Below, piece by piece: positions 37,282 to 46,792 of a stretch of DNA of 64,000 bases. Position 1 is the first letter of the stretch. Each line of letters begins with the position of its first letter. The notes beneath the pieces were generated by a model that searched no databases, had not been told where the DNA came from, and was given only the letters and a program-made list of their open reading frames with translations. Source of the DNA: Wolbachia endosymbiont of Diaphorina citri (GTDB taxonomy: Bacteria > Pseudomonadota > Alphaproteobacteria > Rickettsiales > Anaplasmataceae); contig NZ_CP051265.2 of assembly GCF_013096535.2 (NCBI RefSeq), positions 434,001 through 498,000 of the forward strand, read 5' to 3'. A program made the position numbers and the translations under genes.

Positions 37282-38259
37282 GTGGTAATATCAGTTTTAG
37301 GTGCTGGCGCATGGGGTACAGCAATTGCGATTTCATTAAGTGGTAAGAAAAATGTAATTTTGTGGACTCGCAATAAGGCCATATTTGAATCAATTAAAGA
37401 GAAAAGAGAAAGTGACAAGCTACCTGATTGTCCAATTTCTGATAATGTATCAGTAAAATTAGCTATTGAAGATGCAGTGAATGCTTCAGTAATAATTCTA
37501 GCTGTTCCCACTCAGTCTCTAAGGGAGATATGTCATCAATTGAATGATTGTAACCTAAAAAAAAATGTAGCAATAATTTTGGCTTGTAAGGGAATAGAAA
37601 AATCTACATTAAAATTACCTAGTGAAGTAGTCAATGAAGTTTTACCTAATAATCCTCTTGCTGTTTTTTCTGGTCCTAGCTTTGCTATAGAAGTTGCAAG
37701 AAAATTACCATATTCGATGGTTCTTGCATGTCAAAATGAAGTATTAGGTTTAAAATTAGTATCAGAGCTACAGCAAGAAAATATTAAATTGTACCTTAGT
37801 AGCGATGTTATAGGAATACAGGTTTGTGCAGCGTTAAAGAATGTTTTTGCTATAGCATGTGGGGTTGTTCTAGGTAGGTTTGGGTTTAATGCTCATGCAG
37901 CATTAATTACGAAAAGTATGAGTGAAATTAAGGCTTTATACTCAGCAAAAGTTGGTGACGGCAATGTAGATATAAATACACTACTTGGACCAGCATGCTT
38001 AGGCGATTTGGTTGTGACATGCACATCATTAAATTCAAGAAATCTATCTTTTGGATCTAAAGTAGCTAATAGTAATGGTTCTAGTGCTCAGCAGATTTTA
38101 TCAGAAGGTAAGTCGGTAATTGAAGGTTTTAACACTGCTAAGTCTGCATTTGATTTAGCAGAAAAGCTAAAGATAAAAATGCCCATATGTGAAGCGATCT
38201 ATAGATTGCTATATGAAAATACTTCTATAGAAGATACTATTTCTGTTCTTGTAAATTAG
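37282..38259 (+). CDS. gpsA: glycerol-3-phosphate dehydrogenase [NAD(P)+]
   Basis: A 325-residue enzyme that reduces dihydroxyacetone phosphate to sn-glycerol 3-phosphate for phospholipids. The N-terminal ISVLGAGAWGTAIAISL nucleotide site, the FSGPSFAIEVA segment and the catalytic AALKNVFAIACGV stretch are clear. It begins at a GTG with AGGAA six bases upstream; there is no nearby ATG. It leads a chain of same-strand genes including pgpA, which acts later in the same lipid pathway. Confidence 0.96.
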   Translation: MVISVLGAGAWGTAIAISLSGKKNVILWTRNKAIFESIKEKRESDKLPDCPISDNVSVKLAIEDAVNASVIILAVPTQSLREICHQLNDCNLKKNVAIILACKGIEKSTLKLPSEVVNEVLPNNPLAVFSGPSFAIEVARKLPYSMVLACQNEVLGLKLVSELQQENIKLYLSSDVIGIQVCAALKNVFAIACGVVLGRFGFNAHAALITKSMSEIKALYSAKVGDGNVDINTLLGPACLGDLVVTCTSLNSRNLSFGSKVANSNGSSAQQILSEGKSVIEGFNTAKSAFDLAEKLKIKMPICEAIYRLLYENTSIEDTISVLVN

Positions 38260-38278
38260 TTTTATATTTCGGTATATT

Positions 38279-38761
38279 GTGAAATTTTTATATAAATTAA
38301 TATCAACATGGTGGCTATCTGGCACGGTAAAACACATGCAAGGTACTATAGGCAGCTTGGCTGCTTACCCAATTGTTCCTATATTACTCAATGACAGAAT
38401 TTTAGGTACAGCAATTATTTTTTTTTTATTCTTAGTTGGATTATGGTCTACAGGCAATTATATACAACATTACAAAGCTCCGCATGATCCAAAAGAGGTA
38501 GTAATTGATGAAGTAGTTGGTCAATTGCTGACAGTACTTCTAGTTTCAATATTATTAGAACAAGAAATGAATAGCTCTGTATTGTTGGTGTGCTTTTTCT
38601 CCTTTAGGTTTTTTGATATAATAAAAGTGTGGCCTATAAATTTGATTGATAAAAATACAAAAGGTCCTTTAGGTATTATGCTAGATGATGTTGTAGCTGC
38701 AATTTTAGCCTTTGTTTTTATAGGAGCCTTTTATTGTTTATTGTTGGTTTATGCAGAATAA
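38279..38761 (+). CDS. pgpA: phosphatidylglycerophosphatase A
   Basis: A 160-residue membrane phosphatase that makes phosphatidylglycerol. The family motif GTIGSLAAYPI appears near residue 22 and VVIDEVVGQLL near 74; four membrane segments are likely. It starts at a GTG 19 bases after gpsA with a poor ribosome-binding site, so coupling to gpsA is likely. Its last 11 bases overlap the next gene. Confidence 0.94.
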   Translation: MKFLYKLISTWWLSGTVKHMQGTIGSLAAYPIVPILLNDRILGTAIIFFLFLVGLWSTGNYIQHYKAPHDPKEVVIDEVVGQLLTVLLVSILLEQEMNSSVLLVCFFSFRFFDIIKVWPINLIDKNTKGPLGIMLDDVVAAILAFVFIGAFYCLLLVYAE

Positions 38762-39542
38762 AAAAATTTGTTATTCAAGCTTAATTATTCAGAACCTAAA
38801 GGATTATATACTTTATGCAACGAATTTGTCCAAGTGGGAAATACATGACGAATTTGATAATGTTATATTTACAGTAAATGGTACCAGAGAATCGTTATTT
38901 AATTTTGTGTTTTGTGAAGATCAATGTACTGAGCTTTCCATATGCAGAACTCTAGATTATCTCAAAGCACGAAATATAGAAGCAACATGGATAATAAGTC
39001 CACGTATAAAAATAGGGGGTATTTTAGAAAAATGCGAAATAAAACACGTTAGCACACCAAAAAAAGTTTTACTCAATATAAAAGATTATTTTTTGCCTGA
39101 TGATGCTGTTCCAAATTTGAAGTTCAATGTTGTAAATAGTAGTGAGCTTTTAGAGCAATTAGATTTACACACTTCTAAAATTTTTTATCATAGAATTAGT
39201 ATTGTTAGCACATTTTTTCGCCAGTTATCGAATTATGATGATAAGAGCTCAAGGTTAAGATTTTTTCTTGTAATGCTAAATAACGAAATTGTTGGAACAT
39301 GCGGTCTTTATATTCAAGACAACATAGCTGGTTTTTATAGCGATGGAGTTTTGCCAATTTACAGGGGTCGTGGAATAGGAACTCAAATGGTTCTAGAAAG
39401 AATAAAGATAGCTAGGCAATTTGAATGCAAATATATAGTAGCACATTGCATGAAACCTTCTGTAAACCTTTATAAGAGATTAGGCTTTAGGGTATTGGGC
39501 AATCTTCACTTATATACCTCTTCAGTACAATCTCTTTGCTGA
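38751..39542 (+). CDS. GNAT-family N-acetyltransferase
   Basis: A 263-residue protein whose C-terminal half (about 145-255) is a GNAT fold: VGTCGLYIQDNIAGFYSDGV, then the acetyl-CoA loop YRGRGIGTQMV and NLYKRLGFRVLG. The N-terminal 130 residues are a less conserved extension. The substrate cannot be predicted. It overlaps pgpA upstream and the PAS gene downstream, so all belong to one transcript. Confidence 0.88.
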   Translation: MQNKKICYSSLIIQNLKDYILYATNLSKWEIHDEFDNVIFTVNGTRESLFNFVFCEDQCTELSICRTLDYLKARNIEATWIISPRIKIGGILEKCEIKHVSTPKKVLLNIKDYFLPDDAVPNLKFNVVNSSELLEQLDLHTSKIFYHRISIVSTFFRQLSNYDDKSSRLRFFLVMLNNEIVGTCGLYIQDNIAGFYSDGVLPIYRGRGIGTQMVLERIKIARQFECKYIVAHCMKPSVNLYKRLGFRVLGNLHLYTSSVQSLC

Positions 39543-40714
39543 GTGGTTACAAATTTTTATATTTGTTTTGGAATGCTATGTTTTTTTTGTATGAAATAGT
39601 TTTACTACTAATTCTAGTATTCTTCTTTTTCTCATATTCTAAATTAAAAATTAGTAATAAGATTAAGGACTTACAACATCAAAATGTTATCATAAATAAT
39701 TTAATAGATACTGTGAATGATGGATTTTATATTTGGGACGCAAAAAAACGTATAGAAAAATTTTCTCCCAATTTACTAATTTTGCTTAATACTGTTTTTT
39801 ATTCATTTAATGAGTTTGTAAATTTTTTTGAGCAATCAGAAAGCTTAATTAAAAGTTTTGCTGAGGCAAAGGAAATAAATAAATCTTTTACTCTAGATTT
39901 AAAGTCAAAAGACAGTGAGGTTTATTGCACATGTTATGGTAGAAGCATAATAGATTATTCTAATAACGTGATTGGTGTGTTGTTATGGATAAGGAATATC
40001 TCAGATTATAAGATAAAAGCTAACGAACTTGAGTTAGAAAATAGTAAGCTTATGCGAGAAATGGAGAACTATAAAAAAATTTTTGACTCTTTACCATTTC
40101 CAATACTGAAGCACAATAAGAATAAAAAAGTAAGGTTTTATAACTTATTTTATGATAAATATATAGGCAGCTCTAAAAAATTTACTGTTGCGAGTGGCCC
40201 CTATAACGTAAAACCAGGAGAGTGTGTAATAACTTACAAGAACGAACCTAAGGTTTTTAATTTTGTTGAAGTTCCAATGCAAAATTCTAATAGCATAGTA
40301 ATGTATGGAAAAGATATTAGTGATGAAAAAAAATTACATACTGAGCTAAGCAATTGTTTAGCTGCACAAGAAAGTTTGCTTGAGAAGCTATCGATTGCTG
40401 TAGCGATATATAGTAAGGATCAAAAGCTAAAATTTTATAATAACGCTTTTATAAAAACTTTTCAGTTTGATCCAAAATTTTTGGAGTCTTATCCAACTTA
40501 TCACGAAATTATGCTTCACCTATTTGAATCTAAAAAGCTTTTAGGAAAAAATGATTTTCAAACTATTAATAATCAAAGACATGAGTTGTTCAAAAGATTA
40601 CTGGAATCATATGGTGAAACAATACATTTCATGAACGGAAGAACGTTTAGAGTATTAACAATACCCTATGCTTCAGAGGGTCTACTATTTTCTTACGAAG
40701 AGTGCCAGAAATAA
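39536..40714 (+). CDS. membrane-anchored multi-PAS protein lacking a kinase domain
   Basis: A 392-residue protein. One membrane helix near residues 12-35 (FFLYEIVLLLILVFFFFSYS) is followed by three PAS-like segments, about 45-155 (NNLIDTVNDGFYIWDAKKRI), 175-262 (YKKIFDSLPFPILKHNKNKK) and 275-385 (LLEKLSIAVAIYSKDQKLKF), linked by short coiled coils. No HisKA, HATPase, GGDEF or EAL region follows. The layout equals the sensor half of an alphaproteobacterial hybrid or DivL-type kinase. Start is TTG at 39536 (overlapping the GNAT gene) or ATG at 39578. sdhB converges downstream with a 3-base gap. Confidence 0.8.
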   Translation: MLSGYKFLYLFWNAMFFLYEIVLLLILVFFFFSYSKLKISNKIKDLQHQNVIINNLIDTVNDGFYIWDAKKRIEKFSPNLLILLNTVFYSFNEFVNFFEQSESLIKSFAEAKEINKSFTLDLKSKDSEVYCTCYGRSIIDYSNNVIGVLLWIRNISDYKIKANELELENSKLMREMENYKKIFDSLPFPILKHNKNKKVRFYNLFYDKYIGSSKKFTVASGPYNVKPGECVITYKNEPKVFNFVEVPMQNSNSIVMYGKDISDEKKLHTELSNCLAAQESLLEKLSIAVAIYSKDQKLKFYNNAFIKTFQFDPKFLESYPTYHEIMLHLFESKKLLGKNDFQTINNQRHELFKRLLESYGETIHFMNGRTFRVLTIPYASEGLLFSYEECQK

Positions 40715-40717
40715 CAC

Positions 40718-41506
40718 TCAAATTCCTCCTCTCTCTACCATAAGCTGTTTTACTTTCGCTATCGCTTTTGCTGGGTTAAGACCTTTCGGGCAGGTTTTTG
40801 TACAATTCATTATTGTATGACAACGATACAACTTAAATGGGTCGTTTAAAGAAGCAAGTCTTTCTTCTTTCTTATTATCACGACTGTCAGCAATCCATCT
40901 ATAAGCTTGCAGTAATATCGCTGGCCCTAAAAATTTATCACCATTCCACCAATAGCTTGGGCAACCAGTCGAACAGCAAGCACATAGTATACAATCAGAC
41001 AGACCATCCAATTTTTTTCTATCTTCAGGAGATTGAAAGTATTCTTTATTTTGTAAGGCAGATTTATCTGTTTGTAACCAAGGTTTAATCGATTTGTATT
41101 GCTCATAAAATTGGCTTAGATCTGGAACTAGATCCTTTACTATATACATATGAGGTAGTGGATATATTTTTACTTCACCTTTTATATCATGTATAGATTT
41201 AGTGCATGCGAGAGTGTTGGTACCATCAATATTCATTGCACAAGATCCGCATATTCCTTCTCTGCAAGAGCGTCTAAAAGTTAAGGTTGAATCTATTTCA
41301 TCCTTTATTTTTATTAATGCATCAAGTACCATAGGGCCACAATTATCCATATCGATAAAAAATGTGTCTATTCTTGGATTTTTATCATCATCAGCAGACC
41401 AACGATAAATTTGAAATCTTCTAATATTTTTTGCTCCAGTCGGAGTAGGATAAACCTTGCCCTTTTTATTAACTTTAGAATTTTTTGGTAAAGAAAACTG
41501 AACCAT
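40718..41506 (-). CDS. sdhB: succinate dehydrogenase iron-sulfur subunit
   Basis: A 262-residue complex II subunit that passes electrons from the flavin to quinone. The [2Fe-2S] cluster ligands are in [15 protein letters not shown], with a later Cys in LACTKS. The [4Fe-4S] and [3Fe-4S] ligands are in [16 protein letters not shown] and [17 protein letters not shown]. It is separated from sdhA by about 20 kb and from sdhC/D, which are not in the window. Confidence 0.98.
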   Translation of the reverse strand: MVQFSLPKNSKVNKKGKVYPTPTGAKNIRRFQIYRWSADDDKNPRIDTFFIDMDNCGPMVLDALIKIKDEIDSTLTFRRSCREGICGSCAMNIDGTNTLACTKSIHDIKGEVKIYPLPHMYIVKDLVPDLSQFYEQYKSIKPWLQTDKSALQNKEYFQSPEDRKKLDGLSDCILCACCSTGCPSYWWNGDKFLGPAILLQAYRWIADSRDNKKEERLASLNDPFKLYRCHTIMNCTKTCPKGLNPAKAIAKVKQLMVERGGI

Positions 41507-41560
41507 ATTGCTTACCTTTTACAGCTAAAACCCCTTTTTTGTAAATAACATATTTTGGTA

Positions 41561-42019
41561 TTATCTACCATACTTTTCCTTTTCAAATTCAAGCAAAGCT
41601 AAAATCTTGCTCTCTAAACTTTTCATTATAATTTCTTCATCTTCTTTTTGATGATCATAGCCAAGTAAATGCAGCAATCCATGAACTAACATGTGTGCAG
41701 TGTGAGTGAGGATAGATATACAGTACTCATGAGACTCTCTTTCTATTGTATCTACTGCAATTGCTATGTCTCCTAGATCACATTCACTAGATAACTGTTC
41801 GCATGGAAATGATAGTACATTAGTTGGCTTATCTATTTCTCTAAACTTAAGATTAAGTTGATGTAGCAAGTTATCATCAGCGAGAGCTATTGATATATTT
41901 GGTTTATAATGATCTATTTTTAATTCTTTTAGAGAAGCATTAATAATATTTAATACAAAACTCTGTGGGTCTTTCGTAATACTATGCCACCTCTTATCAA
42001 GAATGCTCACTTCTAACAT
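41561..42019 (-). CDS. ybeY: endoribonuclease YbeY
   Basis: A 152-residue zinc-dependent RNase that matures rRNA and acts in ribosome quality control. The signature [15 protein letters not shown] supplies three metal-binding His. The NVLSFP segment is also typical. Its start overlaps the end of the EVE gene by 7 bases, giving an ftsZ-EVE-ybeY unit. Confidence 0.95.
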   Translation of the reverse strand: MLEVSILDKRWHSITKDPQSFVLNIINASLKELKIDHYKPNISIALADDNLLHQLNLKFREIDKPTNVLSFPCEQLSSECDLGDIAIAVDTIERESHEYCISILTHTAHMLVHGLLHLLGYDHQKEDEEIIMKSLESKILALLEFEKEKYGR

Positions 42020-42411
42020 TCGCTCATCCTTATTATTTCATTCCACTCAGTCTCTAAAACCGGAGAAACTGATAAACGTGACTGTTTTAATATAACCATA
42101 TTTTTCAAAAGTGGGTTTTGTTTTATACTGTTTAACGTCACCTGGTTACTTAAAGGTTTCAAAAGTTTTACATTCACTAATCCAAATTTGGAATTATAAA
42201 CATGATAATACTCCTTTAATACTTCAACTATTCCAAGTATAACTCTCTCTTTACCTGTATGATAAAAAAATGCAAGATCGCCTAATTTCATAGCTCTCAT
42301 GTAATTTTGAGCTTGATAATTGCATACACCATTCCACTGTGTCACCTGCTCCTTTCCCATTTTTTGCCACGAGTATTCACTTGGCTCTGACTTTAGTAGC
42401 CAAAATTGCAT
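42013..42411 (-). CDS. EVE-domain protein
   Basis: A 132-residue single-domain protein. It has the family start [16 protein letters not shown], then [20 protein letters not shown] and [12 protein letters not shown] domains are YTH/PUA-related and bind modified bases; members are also called thymocyte nuclear protein 1-like. No target is known. The start codon overlaps the ftsZ stop (TAATG). Confidence 0.92.
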   Translation of the reverse strand: MQFWLLKSEPSEYSWQKMGKEQVTQWNGVCNYQAQNYMRAMKLGDLAFFYHTGKERVILGIVEVLKEYYHVYNSKFGLVNVKLLKPLSNQVTLNSIKQNPLLKNMVILKQSRLSVSPVLETEWNEIIRMSEC

Positions 42412-43595
42412 TATTTTTTTCTTCTTAGATAAGCTGGTATATCATAAACATTGCTGCCCCACTTAACTCTTTCATTTGTTTGCTCAGTTGAAGCATATTC
42501 TTTTGTTTCTGATATTGGAATTTGATTATAAGGCCATTTAAAATTTTTTTCCTCTGCTGGGATCTTGTTTTGATTAACAGATGAATTGTCGTTACAGCTA
42601 TCAATGCCAGTTGCAAGAACAGAAACTCTAACTCTTCCCTCCATCGCCTGATCAAAAGTAGCACCAAATATTATATTTGCATTTTCATCCACTTCTTCAC
42701 GCACTCTATTAGCTGCAGCATCAACTTCAAATAGAGTCATATCTCCACCACCAGTAATATTAATCAATATTCCTTGTGCACCTTTCATTGATACATTATC
42801 AAGTAATGGATTAGATATCGCAGCCTCTGCAGCGCTAATTGCCCTATCTTCTCCTTCTGCCTCTCCAGTACCAATCATTGCTTTACCCATCTCACTCATT
42901 ACTGTTTCTATATCAGCAAAATCAAGATTAATCAGTCCTGGCATGATCATCAAATCAGTTACTCCTCTTATACCAATATGCAGAACATTATCGGCGAGTT
43001 GAAATGCGTCAGCAAATGTAGTTTTCTCGTTAGCAATTCTAAATAAATTTTGATTGGGAATGACAATAAGTGTATCTACGTATTTTTGCAACTCTTCAAG
43101 TCCAAGCTCTGCAATGCGCATACGTCGCACACCTTCAAAACCGAACGGCTTAGTTACAACTCCAACAGTCAGTATCTTTTTTTCTTTTGCTCCTTTATCT
43201 TTAACTACCGCTCTTGCTTCTCTGGCTGCTTTTGCAATTACCGGTGCAGCACCTGTTCCAGTACCACCACCCATCCCTGCTGTGATAAAGAGCATATGGC
43301 TATCTTTTATATGCTCCATAATTTCATCAATTGATTCTTCTGCTGCACCTTTACCAACATCAGGCAAAGCACCAGCACCAAGACCCTTAGTTAAGTTGAT
43401 ACCAAGTTGAATTTTTTTATCACATAATGACTTCTCTAACGCTTGAGCATCGGTATTTGCTACAACAAAATTTACTCCTTGTAAATTGGATTGAATCATG
43501 TTGTTCACAGCATTTCCACCAGCACCACCCACTCCCACAACGGTAATCCTTGGGTGCAATATGGGTAATTCTGGTAAACTAAGGTCGATTGACAT
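42411..43595 (-). CDS. ftsZ: cell division protein FtsZ
   Basis: A 394-residue tubulin-like GTPase that forms the division ring. The GTP-binding [11 protein letters not shown] and [13 protein letters not shown] motifs, the T7 loop NLDFADIET and the C-terminal peptide [11 protein letters not shown] (for FtsA-type partners) are intact. The variable linker (about 320-375) is short. ctrA in this window could control it, although no full CtrA box is seen in the 236-base upstream gap. Confidence 0.98.
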   Translation of the reverse strand: MSIDLSLPELPILHPRITVVGVGGAGGNAVNNMIQSNLQGVNFVVANTDAQALEKSLCDKKIQLGINLTKGLGAGALPDVGKGAAEESIDEIMEHIKDSHMLFITAGMGGGTGTGAAPVIAKAAREARAVVKDKGAKEKKILTVGVVTKPFGFEGVRRMRIAELGLEELQKYVDTLIVIPNQNLFRIANEKTTFADAFQLADNVLHIGIRGVTDLMIMPGLINLDFADIETVMSEMGKAMIGTGEAEGEDRAISAAEAAISNPLLDNVSMKGAQGILINITGGGDMTLFEVDAAANRVREEVDENANIIFGATFDQAMEGRVRVSVLATGIDSCNDNSSVNQNKIPAEEKNFKWPYNQIPISETKEYASTEQTNERVKWGSNVYDIPAYLRRKK

Positions 43596-43780
43596 TTAAA
43601 TTACTCAAATATTAGTGAATTCACTTGATAACAAGTTACTGCTTTTTTAACAATATGCAAACATTTTTCATTTCTATAGGCATAAACAGTGAACAAGATT
43701 TACTTATTTTTAACATTATTAATCAGTAGATGTAATGATTATAGACTTTCAAATAACACTACTTAAGATGCAAAAAAAAT

Positions 43781-43809
43781 TATAAAAAAGGGATAGAAGC
43801 CTACCCCTT
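43781..43809 (-). terminator. rho-independent terminator of the 156-residue membrane gene
   Basis: On the minus strand AAGGGGTAG-GCTT-CTATCCCTT forms a 9-bp stem (one G-U pair) followed by TTTTTT. It lies 23 bases after the stop of the gene at 43832-44302. The plus strand would have an A-C mismatch, so the minus direction is favoured. Confidence 0.75.
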
Positions 43810-43831
43810 CTTGACTTTTGTTAAAAATTAA

Positions 43832-44302
43832 TTAAACACTTTGTGCAGGTTGTAACCCAAGTATTTGCTTAATATTATCTAGCTTAGTATTTGGTTCTGC
43901 AGTGCTATTTTCATTCAGTATTTTTACTACTTCCTCAATTTGACCTGCCTTACCACTGTTTTTATATGCATACGTAGATGCAGTTATTAAAGCTGCTGCT
44001 ACAGCAACAATTATCAAACTAGCAACTAGCGGATGAGCAATTGCAAGCGCAGACATTGCAGTAATAGCAGGACTAACAAGTGTTGCAGCTTTTGTTCCAA
44101 CTGTACCAACAAAAGTTGCATAAGCTGGACTTAAGAAATAAGCAGCTGTAAGTGAAGTTACTAGTGCAATTGCTGCAAAAGTAGCAGCTGTTTTATACGG
44201 ATTTTCTTTTACAAGATCCCAACCTTGCACAGGAACTTCTTTAACTGCTGACCAAAGTCCTTCATTTTTATATTTATTTTTTATTATTTCAATTTTAGCC
44301 AT
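43832..44302 (-). CDS. hypothetical membrane protein
   Basis: A 156-residue protein with a basic start (AKIEIIKNKYKN) and two or three hydrophobic helices: about 37-56 (AATFAAIALVTSLTAAYF), 62-88 and 90-110 (HPLVASLIIVAVAAALITAS), rich in Ala and Thr. A short soluble tail follows. No family is recognised. It ends at a clear terminator, so it is its own unit. Confidence 0.7.
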   Translation of the reverse strand: MAKIEIIKNKYKNEGLWSAVKEVPVQGWDLVKENPYKTAATFAAIALVTSLTAAYFLSPAYATFVGTVGTKAATLVSPAITAMSALAIAHPLVASLIIVAVAAALITASTYAYKNSGKAGQIEEVVKILNENSTAEPNTKLDNIKQILGLQPAQSV

Positions 44303-44378
44303 AACTCTACTCCAAAAATATTAAAATTTCACTAAAGATAATATATGATAAAAAAAGCTGCCCGTCAAGTAAATGAAT

Positions 44379-45881
44379 TTATTTATACATTCTTATTCTG
44401 TAATTTAGCGCTTCAGCGATGTGTGCTCTCTTGACTCTTTCACTTTTTGCAAGATCTGCAATCGTTCTTGCAACTCTTAATATGCGCACATAACCCCGAT
44501 TGGAAATATAGTTTTCTTTTAGCACATATTTTAGTAATTCTAACCCTTCCTCATCTGGCTCAGTTAATACTTCACCACTTACTTCTGCATTACAACGAAT
44601 ATTCAATCTACTATAACGCTCAGCTTGAATTTTTCTCGCTGCTATTACTCTTTTTCTAATATTTTTAGTGCTTTCTCCCTCTGAAGAAATTTCAGGAGAG
44701 AGTATACTGACGTTTGGCATTTCAATGCATATATCTATTCTATCAAGCAAAGGCCCTGATATTTTATTTCTATAATCTGTGCCACACTTTGGAGCTTTGC
44801 TACATGATCTACTTGCATCACCTAAATAACCGCACCTGCAAGGATTCATTGCAGCTATAAGTTGAAAGTTAGCTGGATAGGTAATGTGCGCATTTGCACG
44901 TGCAATAGTTACTTTTCTATCTTCAAGTGGTTGACGTAGAGAATCAAGCACAAGCCTTGGAAATTCAGGTAGCTCATCAAGAAATAACACACCATTGTGA
45001 GCCATGGTGATTTCCCCAGGCTTTGCATTTTTCCCTCCTCCTATCATCGCTGACATCGAGCATGAGTGATGAGGTTCACGAAAGGGACGAGTTACTTTAA
45101 ATGTTTCGTTACCGGCTTTTGTTATGCTAGAGATAATATTAACATCAATCATCTCCTGCTCAGTCAAATCAGGTAATAGCCCTATAAATCGCTTAGCAAG
45201 CATTGATTTTCCAGTACCAGGAGGTCCAACAAGAAGCATATTGTGTCCACCTGCTGCTGCAATTTCAGCTGCTCTTTTTGCAACAACTTGACCTTTAATA
45301 TCCTTTATATCTGGAACTGAATTTTTTTCTTTGGGTGCAGCGCTATAGTTAAAAGTTACCGGCTGAATTAACTGCTCACCCTTAAAATGTCTGATAATAT
45401 CAGTTAATTTCTCTATAGCTAGAATAGAAACATTCTTTACCCATGAAGCTTCTACTCCATTTCCCCTTGGGCAAATTACTCCTTTATGTGCCTGTTTTGC
45501 ATTGATTACTGTTGGAAGTACTCCTGAGATTGGTATGACTCTGCTGTCTAGTGCAAGCTCGCCCATAATTATATAAGACTGAACTTTTTCAACTGGTATC
45601 ACATTCATTACAACAAGTAATCCAACAGCAATAGCTAAGTCATAATGACTACCTTCTTTAAGCAAATCTGCAGGGGAAAGATTAACCGTAATCCTTTTTG
45701 GAGGTAACAGAAGATTGATTGAATTTAACGCTGCTCTGATACGCTCTCTGGATTCTGCAACAGTTTTATCCGGCAGTCCAACAATATTAAAAGCTGGAAT
45801 ACCATTTGCCATGTGAATTTGTGCATTAACATTTACTGTGCTGGTTCCCTGAAGAGCAACGGTATTTATATTTGCAATCAT
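44379..45881 (-). CDS. comM: YifB/ComM-family Mg-chelatase-like AAA ATPase
   Basis: A 500-residue protein with an N-terminal Lon-protease-like fold (about 1-170), the Walker A GPPGTGKSMLAKR, Walker B GVLFLDELPEF and a zinc-type cluster CRCGYLGDASRSCSKAPKC, then the C-terminal magnesium chelatase helical domain. In competent bacteria ComM is a branch-migrating helicase for integrating DNA; a competence role in this organism is not implied by anything here. Length is standard. Confidence 0.93.
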   Translation of the reverse strand: MIANINTVALQGTSTVNVNAQIHMANGIPAFNIVGLPDKTVAESRERIRAALNSINLLLPPKRITVNLSPADLLKEGSHYDLAIAVGLLVVMNVIPVEKVQSYIIMGELALDSRVIPISGVLPTVINAKQAHKGVICPRGNGVEASWVKNVSILAIEKLTDIIRHFKGEQLIQPVTFNYSAAPKEKNSVPDIKDIKGQVVAKRAAEIAAAGGHNMLLVGPPGTGKSMLAKRFIGLLPDLTEQEMIDVNIISSITKAGNETFKVTRPFREPHHSCSMSAMIGGGKNAKPGEITMAHNGVLFLDELPEFPRLVLDSLRQPLEDRKVTIARANAHITYPANFQLIAAMNPCRCGYLGDASRSCSKAPKCGTDYRNKISGPLLDRIDICIEMPNVSILSPEISSEGESTKNIRKRVIAARKIQAERYSRLNIRCNAEVSGEVLTEPDEEGLELLKYVLKENYISNRGYVRILRVARTIADLAKSERVKRAHIAEALNYRIRMYK

Positions 45882-46001
45882 ACTATATTATATAAAGTTA
45901 TTAATATAATATATTGACAAAGTAACGAAGTAAACAGTAGCTGTTAAAAGTGGTTTAATTTAGCAAAAAAGTGTAGTACTCTATCACTTTGCTGATTATA
46001 T

Positions 46002-46772
46002 ATGTTTATAAGAATAATCGCTTTTCTTTTGCTATATTCAAGTGCAGTTTTCTGTAGTGATTGTAACTTTAACTTACCGTATCGTGGGCTCAGTTGTGAT
46101 TTGGATCTATCATATAGAAATTTAAGTAATATAAAGAAATTATTGAATAACAAAGATAAGTTTGTTGCACTTACGTTTGATGATGGTCCATCTTATAATA
46201 GATCAGGAGATATTATTAATATCCTGGAGAGCAATAAAACAAAAGCGACATTTTTTGTGCTTGGTGAGCGTATAAATAAAAAAACATCTGAAATAGTAAA
46301 CAAAATCCATAAAGCAGGTCATGAATTAGGTAATCATTCTTGGTCGCATAGGAAGTTGACATCACTTTCAAGTGAGGAGCAATTGCAAGAACTGGAAAAG
46401 ACAAATGTGGCAATTAAAAATGCAACAGAACAGAATGTAAAATGGTTTCGCCCACCATATGGATGTCATAACGATAATTTGATCGAAAATACTAATCGAT
46501 TAAATATGTATTCCATATTATGGACAGTCGATTCTCTGGATTGGCAAGGTGATAAATCAGAGATTTTGGTTGAAAGAGTTTTAAGCAATGTACATAATGG
46601 AGCGATTATATTGTTCCATGATCACGATAACAAATCAAATACAGTTGAAGCTTTACCTCAGATTATTGAAATACTAAAAAAATCGGGTTACAAACTTGTT
46701 ACCTTAAGTGAGTGGGAAGAAAGGGTTTGTGATGTAGTGAAAGCTAGAAATGTGCCAATAAAAGGAGGATGA
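46002..46772 (+). CDS. exported polysaccharide deacetylase (NodB fold)
   Basis: A 256-residue protein with a signal peptide (FIRIIAFLLLYSSAVFCSD). The NodB domain starts VALTFDDGPSY (catalytic Asp and metal Asp) with metal His in HELGNHSWSHRKL, then RPPYG and ILFHDHD. All motif residues are present, so it should remove acetyl groups from a carbohydrate, probably peptidoglycan-type. PBP2 follows 20 bases later, which supports a cell-wall role. Confidence 0.94.
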   Translation: MFIRIIAFLLLYSSAVFCSDCNFNLPYRGLSCDLDLSYRNLSNIKKLLNNKDKFVALTFDDGPSYNRSGDIINILESNKTKATFFVLGERINKKTSEIVNKIHKAGHELGNHSWSHRKLTSLSSEEQLQELEKTNVAIKNATEQNVKWFRPPYGCHNDNLIENTNRLNMYSILWTVDSLDWQGDKSEILVERVLSNVHNGAIILFHDHDNKSNTVEALPQIIEILKKSGYKLVTLSEWEERVCDVVKARNVPIKGG

Positions 46773-46792
46773 GTGCGTTCTAAAGGAATTCT

